A stretch of DNA of 64,000 nucleotides from G965226155 sp965226155. GTDB lineage: Bacteria > Pseudomonadota > Gammaproteobacteria > Eutrophobiales > Eutrophobiaceae. Of this stretch, positions 59,062 through 64,000 are shown in pieces; within the stretch, counting starts at the first letter, position 1; every line of letters begins with the position of its first letter. The position numbers and the translations under genes were made by a program. The stretch lies in the NCBI GenBank assembly GCA_965226155.1, contig OZ245331.1, forward strand, positions 1,984,001-2,048,000, in the 5' to 3' direction. Below the pieces are notes generated by a model, which was not told the DNA's origin, did no database searches, and saw nothing but the letters and a program-made list of their open reading frames with translations.

Positions 59062-60348
59062 ATGAGCCATAACAGAAAAATATCCGTTTTAGGTCTTGGT
59101 TATGTCGGCCTACCTGTTGCTATTTCTTTTGCCAATCAGTCAAGAGTTATAGGATTTGATATTAATGCTGGACGAATTTCAGAATTAGAAAGGAATGAAG
59201 ATGCAACAGGCGAGGTTTGTAAAACTGAGTTAAAAAGCGCTGATATTGTATTCACATCCGATCATCAAGTCCTTAAAGAAGCGGATTTTCATATTGTCGT
59301 TGTACCTACCCCTATTAATGCATCGAAGCAACCCGATTTATCAGCGTTATTAGCGGCCAGCAGTATATTGAGTAAGGTTTTGAAAAAAAATGATATCGTC
59401 ATCTATGAATCGACAGTTTATCCTGGCGCTACTGAAGAAGAATGCATACCACAGCTTGAAAACGGTTCGGGGCTTAAGGCAGGCAAAGACTTTTTTGTCG
59501 GTTATTCACCTGAAAGAATCAACCCAGGGGATAAAGAACATACTTTTGAGAAGATTAAAAAAGTAGTATCGGCTCAGGATCTAGAAACACTTTCTGTGGT
59601 TGCAGAAGTATATGGTTCAGTTGTGAAAGCCGGAATACACATGGCACCATCGATCAAGGTAGCAGAGGCAGCTAAGGTCATTGAAAATACTCAGCGTGAC
59701 TTGAATGTATCATTAATGAATGAGTTGGCAATAATATTCGGAAACTTGGATATTGATACTGGTGATGTGCTCGCTGCTGCAGAGACAAAATGGAACTTTT
59801 TGTCATTTAAGCCCGGTTTGGTGGGTGGACACTGTATAGGGGTAGATCCATATTATTTAACATATAAGGCAGAAACATCCGGCTACGATCCCAAGGTAAT
59901 TCTGGCAGGCAGGAGAATAAATGATGAAATGGGGAAATACGTTGCCTCTCAGGTTATGAAATCTCTAAACAAGAGTGGCTTTAGAATAAAAGATACTGTC
60001 GTCAGTATTCTAGGTTTTACTTTCAAGGAAAATGTTTCTGACACACGGAATACTCGCGTAATTGATGTGCTCAGTGAGCTCCGAGAAAAGGACATTGAAG
60101 TCCAAGTTCATGATCCCCTTGCTGACAAACAGGAAACACTAAAAGATTATGGAGTAAAACTTAAATCCTATAGCGAAATGATTTTGGGTAATGTTGTCAT
60201 TCTCGCCGTACCCCATGTTGAATATGTAGATGATGGATGGGACCTCATATCAGGATTATTAGTTGATGGAAGTGGAATTGTTTTTGATATAAATCATATG
60301 CTGGTTAGGGATTCCATTCCGGATGGCATTAAACTTATCCGCCTTTAA
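59062..60348 (+). CDS. tviB: TviB-type UDP-N-acetylhexosamine dehydrogenase
   Basis: 428-aa nucleotide-sugar dehydrogenase oxidising C6 of UDP-GlcNAc or UDP-GalNAc (TviB/WbpO/WbpA group) to the uronic acid. It has NAD-binding VLGLGYVGLP (about 9-18), catalytic Cys258 in LVGGHCIGVDPYYLTYKA and the C-terminal domain GFTFKENVSDTRNTR. Together with the WbpB-like gene downstream it fits synthesis of an N-acetylated uronic acid sugar. The ATG at 59062 is preceded by GAGG, made from the IS end plus the target duplication. Confidence 0.87.
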   Translation: MSHNRKISVLGLGYVGLPVAISFANQSRVIGFDINAGRISELERNEDATGEVCKTELKSADIVFTSDHQVLKEADFHIVVVPTPINASKQPDLSALLAASSILSKVLKKNDIVIYESTVYPGATEEECIPQLENGSGLKAGKDFFVGYSPERINPGDKEHTFEKIKKVVSAQDLETLSVVAEVYGSVVKAGIHMAPSIKVAEAAKVIENTQRDLNVSLMNELAIIFGNLDIDTGDVLAAAETKWNFLSFKPGLVGGHCIGVDPYYLTYKAETSGYDPKVILAGRRINDEMGKYVASQVMKSLNKSGFRIKDTVVSILGFTFKENVSDTRNTRVIDVLSELREKDIEVQVHDPLADKQETLKDYGVKLKSYSEMILGNVVILAVPHVEYVDDGWDLISGLLVDGSGIVFDINHMLVRDSIPDGIKLIRL

Positions 60349-60362
60349 TTCGGAGAAGTTCG

Positions 60363-61675
60363 TTGAAAATCACAATAATTGGCAGTGGTTATGTCGGACT
60401 AGTATCTGGTGTTTGTTTCGCTGAATTTGGTGTAGATGTGACATGTACCGATGTCGATAGCAATAAAATTGATCGTTTAAATAACGGTGAAGTTCCTATA
60501 TATGAACCAGGTTTAGATGAGCTCGTTAAAAAAAATGTCAGCAATGGAAGGTTAAAGTTTAATAATAGTTACAATGGTGAATTAGCTCAAGCTGATCTAA
60601 TTTTTATTGCCGTCGGGACACCATCTCGCCGTGGTGATGGCCATGCTGATCTGTCATATGTTTTCCAGGCTGCAAAAGACATAGCGAAGTACCTAAAAAA
60701 TTATACAGTTGTAGTCAATAAATCTACAGTGCCAGTCGGTACCGCAAGAAATGTAAAAAAAATCATTTCTGATGTAAATCCTAATGCTGATTTTGATGTG
60801 GCTTCAAATCCGGAGTTTCTGAGAGAAGGTGCCGCCATTTCCGATTTCATGAGGCCAAATCGTGTTGTTATCGGTGTTGAAAATGAACGCGCTGCTAATA
60901 GGCTGCATGAGCTTTATCGGCCCTTGAACTTAATTGAGACACCGATCGTCACAACAGACTTGGAAAGTGCAGAGTTGATTAAATATGCAAGTAATACTTT
61001 TCTAGCGACGAAGATCAGCTTTATTAATGAAATGTCCATGCTCTGTGAAGTCGTCGGGGCCGACATTCATGCTGTTGCAAAAGGTATGGGTCTTGACGAT
61101 AGGATAGGGCGTAAGTTTTTACACGCAGGCCCAGGTTATGGTGGATCTTGCTTTCCTAAGGATGCAAAAGCACTAGTACGAATTGCTCAGGAAAGTGGTG
61201 TTTCCAGTCGAATTGTTGAATCTGTTATTGAGGTAAATGAGGCACAAAAGGCAAGAATGGTTAGCAAGATTAAGGACGCATTGGATGGTGATGTTTCCGG
61301 TAAGGTAATTGCTGTAATTGGCCTTACTTTTAAACCAGAGACCGATGATATGCGTGATGCTCCAGCATTATTTATATTGCCCAAACTTATTGAAGAAGGT
61401 GCTGTCATCCGCGCCCATGATCCTAAAGGTATGAATGAAGCTAAAACTCTATTACCTAAGAGCATTACCTTTGTCGATAAACTCCATGAAGTGTTCCATG
61501 AAGCTGATACAGCCCTATTATTAACAGAATGGAATGAATACCGAGGACTTGATCTGAAAAAAATCAAAAAATGATGCAAAACTATATATTTATTGATTTG
61601 CGCAATGTTTATGAACCTGCTTTGATGGAAGCTGAAGGGTTTGATTATGTTTGCGTTGGGCGTAAGAAGAGATAA
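60363..61675 (+). CDS. ugd: UDP-glucose 6-dehydrogenase, C-terminal frameshift
   Basis: Converts UDP-glucose to UDP-glucuronate, the substrate of the epimerase upstream. TTG start at 60363 with GGAGAA before it. It has IIGSGYVGLVSG, the catalytic Cys263 in GYGGSCFPKDAKAL and GLTFKPETDDMRDAP. The continuous frame stops at 61574 (403 aa, ...GLDLKKIKK). Adding one A to the A6 run at 61566-61571 extends it by about 34 residues (MMQNYIFIDLRNVYEP... VGRKKR) to a stop at 61675, directly before cysC, matching the usual family ending. The lost tail contains the last strand of the UDP-binding domain, so activity could be affected if the shift is real. Confidence 0.88.
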
Positions 61676-62287
61676 ATGAAACCTATAAATGAAAATATTA
61701 TTTGGCATGAGCCTACTGTAAAACGACAGGATCGTGATAAACTTAACGGCCACAAAAGCTGTATTCTTTGGTTTACTGGCTTGTCAGGTTCTGGCAAATC
61801 TACGACGGCACATGCAGTAGAAGACTACCTCCATAAACAGGTGGTGCGTACATTTGTTCTTGATGGAGATAATGTGCGACATGGGCTATGCAAGGACCTG
61901 GGATTTTCCAATGATGACCGTACTGAAAATATCCGCCGGATTGGTGAAGTTAGCAATTTGTTGATGCAGGCAGGTGTCATCACCCTGACAGCATTTATTT
62001 CTCCTTTTAGAAAAGACCGCCAGATTGCAAGAGACCTAGTTGCACCTGGGGAGTTTATTGAGGCCTTTTGTGACGCTTCGCTTCCTGTTTGTGAAAAACG
62101 AGATGTAAAAGGGATGTGCAAAAAGGCTAGAGCTGGTGAAATTCCAGAATTCACAGGGATCAGTTCACCCTATGAGATACCTGACAATACTGAAATGGCT
62201 ATTGATACGGGAAATTTATCTATCGAGGAGTGTGTGGAGCAGCTTATTAACTATCTAATTGAAAATGAAATTTTAAACAGCTCCTAA
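61676..62287 (+). CDS. cysC: adenylylsulfate (APS) kinase
   Basis: 203-aa kinase making PAPS from APS and ATP. Walker A GLSGSGKST is at about 35-43, DGDNVRHGLCKDLGFS and the lid region ISPFRKDRQIAR are present. It is a stand-alone CysC, not fused to CysN, and lies in a polysaccharide locus immediately after the repaired end of ugd. The position suggests PAPS supply for sulfating a surface glycan rather than cysteine synthesis; that is inference. Confidence 0.92.
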   Translation: MKPINENIIWHEPTVKRQDRDKLNGHKSCILWFTGLSGSGKSTTAHAVEDYLHKQVVRTFVLDGDNVRHGLCKDLGFSNDDRTENIRRIGEVSNLLMQAGVITLTAFISPFRKDRQIARDLVAPGEFIEAFCDASLPVCEKRDVKGMCKKARAGEIPEFTGISSPYEIPDNTEMAIDTGNLSIEECVEQLINYLIENEILNSS

Positions 62288-62315
62288 ATGTGGACTGTTA
62301 CTTACAACTTAGAGT

Positions 62316-62816
62316 ATGAAATCTTGGTACCTTATTCAAACTAAGCCCCGTCAGGAAATTGTTGCGCAAGAAAATCTGAACCGACAAGGTTATCCAACCT
62401 ATCTACCTATGGCTCAGATAAGGAGGCGTCGTAATAATCGGGCTCGAACAGATATAGGGCCTATGTTCCCGCGTTATCTATTTATTCATCTTGATGCCGG
62501 TATTGATGATTGGAGGCCACTCCGTTCAACAGTAGGGGTCAATAATGTAGTGCGGTTCGGATCTAATCCTGCCAGGGTACCGGACATTTTAATAACTGCT
62601 TTAAGACAACGTGAAGATAACCGTGGCATCCAAATTTTACCTAAGGCAAAACTTAGAAAAGGGCAGCCAGTACGAGTTGCAGAGGGGTTATTTGAGGGCT
62701 ATGAAGGCTTATTCCATGCCAAAACTTCGCGTGATAGGGCTATTATTCTGATCAATATTCTGGATAAGCAGGCTAGGATTGAGATAGAACAGGAAAATAT
62801 TGAAGTAATATCATAG
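62316..62816 (+). CDS. rfaH: RfaH-like transcription antiterminator (NusG paralogue)
   Basis: 166-aa NusG-family protein. The NGN domain (about 1-100) starts WYLIQTKPRQEIVAQENL and contains FPRYLFIHLD; the C-terminal KOW-type domain follows (about 110-166; KGQPVRVAEGLFEGYEG). Length and sequence fit RfaH rather than housekeeping NusG. RfaH is recruited to RNA polymerase paused at an ops element and prevents termination in long operons; a near-consensus ops sequence lies downstream at 63562-63573. Confidence 0.87.
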   Translation: MKSWYLIQTKPRQEIVAQENLNRQGYPTYLPMAQIRRRRNNRARTDIGPMFPRYLFIHLDAGIDDWRPLRSTVGVNNVVRFGSNPARVPDILITALRQREDNRGIQILPKAKLRKGQPVRVAEGLFEGYEGLFHAKTSRDRAIILINILDKQARIEIEQENIEVIS

Positions 62817-62861
62817 AGTTATATGATAACTTCCTAATTTAGATTGGTTTTACACTTCAGA

Positions 62862-62908
62862 TGTTCATTTTTTGAACAAAGATATCTATACTGTTCACGA
62901 AATGAACA
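62862..62908. promoter_or_regulatory. twin 17-bp palindromic operators
   Basis: Two copies of TGTTCA-N5-TGAACA: 62862-62878 (spacer TTTTT) and 62892-62908 (spacer CGAAA). Their centres are 30 bp apart, about three helical turns, so bound dimers would lie on the same face. The second overlaps the ATG at 62902. The likely binder is the winged-helix protein encoded just downstream. Confidence 0.75.
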
Positions 62909-63513
62909 ATACAGATAGAGAAGAATCCTTAACCCTGGAGATTCTTGAAACCATCGAGAATAACAGTAAGGTTACACAGCGACGACTTGCGAACCAGCTT
63001 GGCGTAGCGTTAGGGCTTGCTAATGCCTATCTGAAAAGATGCATCAAAAAGGGACTGGTCAAGGTCGATCAGATTCCTCCAAACCGCTACCTGTACTATT
63101 TGACCCCAAAAGGGTTTACTGAAAAAAGCCGTTTGACTGCACAGTACCTTTCCACTTCCTTTGATTTCTATCGGCGTGCTAGCCAGTCTTGTGCCAGCAT
63201 CTTTGATGAATGTAAGAAAAAACACTATCAAAATATTCTGCTATTTGGTGTATCCGAATTAGCAGAGATTGCCAGTCTACGGGCTACCGAACAAGGAATT
63301 AAAATTAAGGGTGTATTGCAAAGTAAACCGGAAAAGAAAAAGTTTTTAGGTATGCCTGTCTGGAGTTCAATAGAAGAAATTAAAGAATTTGATGCCTGTG
63401 TCATAACATCTCTAGATGACACTACAGAATTACTGGCTTCATTAGAACAGCATATTTCGAGAGATAGAATCTTTGTGCCAGACATTTTAGATATTAAAAG
63501 AAATAAAAACTAA
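62902..63513 (+). CDS. winged-helix transcriptional regulator with Rossmann-like C-terminus
   Basis: 203-aa protein from ATG 62902 (a TTG at 62872 in frame would add ten residues but lies inside the operator). Residues about 5-75 are a winged helix (VTQRRLANQLGVALGLANAYLKRCIKKGLVKV), similar to MarR-type regulators associated with exopolysaccharide loci. Residues about 105-200 (NILLFGVSELAEIASLRATEQGIKIKGVL) resemble a nucleotide- or CoA-binding fold, perhaps sensing a sugar nucleotide. The palindromes at its start suggest autorepression. Confidence 0.75.
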   Translation: MNNTDREESLTLEILETIENNSKVTQRRLANQLGVALGLANAYLKRCIKKGLVKVDQIPPNRYLYYLTPKGFTEKSRLTAQYLSTSFDFYRRASQSCASIFDECKKKHYQNILLFGVSELAEIASLRATEQGIKIKGVLQSKPEKKKFLGMPVWSSIEEIKEFDACVITSLDDTTELLASLEQHISRDRIFVPDILDIKRNKN

Positions 63514-63561
63514 ATAAAGGCAAAAGTTAATTATGTATGCGGGGTCTAAATGACACTGTAG

Positions 63562-63573
63562 GGCGGCAGCGTG
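63562..63573 (+). promoter_or_regulatory. ops-like element (RfaH recruitment site)
   Basis: GGCGGCAGCGTG differs at one base from the E. coli ops/JUMPstart core GGCGGTAGCGTG. It lies 34 bp before the start of the next polysaccharide gene and about 750 bp after the rfaH-like gene. Similarity, position and the neighbouring antiterminator gene all agree. Confidence 0.65.
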
Positions 63574-63606
63574 TTTAACTGGGTCAATAAACAGCGAGAT
63601 AATATT

Positions 63607-64000
63607 ATGTATAGGTCACCTTACAAGATAGAAGACAGAAAAATTAAGTTTGCTTTAGTTGGCTGTGGCAGAATTTCACCTAAACATTTCGATGCAATAT
63701 TACAGCATTCAGATAACGCCGAGTTAGTTGCAGTTTGTGATTTAAACGAAACATTACTTAAACAGGTTAGTGAAAAATATAAAGTCCCCGGCTACTACTC
63801 TCTTAATGAAATGTTATCCAAGAGCGAGGCTGATGTGGTTGTTATCTGCACACCCAGTGGATTACACCCTGAACAAGTAATATCTGTGGCAAAAGCAGGA
63901 AGGCACATTATCACGGAAAAACCCATGGCAACGCGGTTGACAGATGGGAAACGTATGGTTCGTATTGCAGATGAACAAGGTGTTCACCTATTTGTTGTTA
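63607..64000 (+). CDS. WbpB-like Gfo/Idh/MocA oxidoreductase (runs off window)
   Basis: The first 131 codons are visible. It has NAD-binding ALVGCGRISPKH (about 17-28), VAVCDLNE, and the family motif EKPMA at about 104-108. It resembles WbpB/WlbA, which oxidises C3 of UDP-GlcNAcA in the route to UDP-diacetylated-mannuronic acid and follows a WbpA-type dehydrogenase step (here TviB-like). The exact substrate cannot be fixed from a partial sequence. It is the first gene after the ops-like element. Confidence 0.75.
   Translation, partial: MYRSPYKIEDRKIKFALVGCGRISPKHFDAILQHSDNAELVAVCDLNETLLKQVSEKYKVPGYYSLNEMLSKSEADVVVICTPSGLHPEQVISVAKAGRHIITEKPMATRLTDGKRMVRIADEQGVHLFVV

Noticed and set aside
63971..63987. 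TGAACA-AGG-TGTTCA within the WbpB-like gene
   Set aside because: Half-sites are in the reverse arrangement with a different spacer and lie inside coding sequence; unlikely to be the same operator.

Overview
This window comes from an AT-rich gammaproteobacterial chromosome. The evidence is gene order: rpsF-rpsR-DUF2232-rplI-dnaB-alr-radA, yfjD-ypjD-ffh, ubiG-gph, and gltX followed by tRNA-Ala(GGC) and tRNA-Glu(UUC). The succinate dehydrogenase is of the alphaproteobacterial/mitochondrial type. The genus cannot be named from this sequence alone.

The dominant feature is an expansion of one IS30-family element of about 1068 bp: eight complete copies and one cut by the left window edge. Its ends are CGTGAATTC... 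and ...GAATCCGCG, and 3-bp target duplications are visible at five copies. Insertions interrupt a ygfX-like gene and a TPR-sulfotransferase gene, sit inside the sdh operon, replace the end of an epimerase gene, and separate gltX from its tRNAs. Several non-IS genes are also broken by frameshifts or stop codons: mlaE, probably mlaA, a TVP38-linked flavoprotein, a very large Ser/Thr kinase-FGE protein, a cyclase-FHA protein, ugd and the sulfotransferase. Together this looks like genome erosion with IS proliferation, as in a recently host-restricted lineage. Five of the indels lie in homopolymers, so sequencing error must be excluded for those.

Layout. 1-8252: partial IS30, a cation efflux protein, flavoprotein plus TVP38 membrane protein, a CRP-like site with a possible small RNA, lipid-transport genes mlaC and (opposite strand) mlaFED, and a Sel1 protein. 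8438-18418: the S6/S18/L9-DnaB-Alr-RadA operon, then CorB/YpjD, and divergent ffh. 18425-25794: dsbB, yheT, ygfZ, sdhE, sdhB, IS30, sdhA, sdhD, sdhC and sdhAF4. 25917-30494: interrupted ygfX, a phytoene-synthase-like protein, gph, ubiG and mlaA. 30571-37570: a eukaryotic-like signalling cluster (membrane protein, kinase-FGE, PP2C phosphatase, cyclase-FHA), mostly broken. 37843-48556: IS30, a giant membrane spermidine-synthase-like protein, IS30, a nitroreductase and an RND efflux pair. 48615-53738: the TPR-sulfotransferase pseudogene and rearranged IS-flanked remnants. 53793-56848: tRNA-Val, gltX, IS30, tRNA-Ala and tRNA-Glu. 56980-64000: the start of a surface-polysaccharide locus.

The polysaccharide locus encodes sugar-nucleotide enzymes (UDP-GlcA epimerase, TviB-type dehydrogenase, Ugd, a WbpB-like oxidoreductase), an APS kinase, an RfaH-like antiterminator and a winged-helix regulator. 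Two regulatory signals stand out here: an ops-like RfaH recruitment element at 63562-63573, and two identical 17-bp palindromes 30 bp apart at the start of the regulator gene. Together they suggest a locus controlled by RfaH antitermination and an autoregulated repressor.
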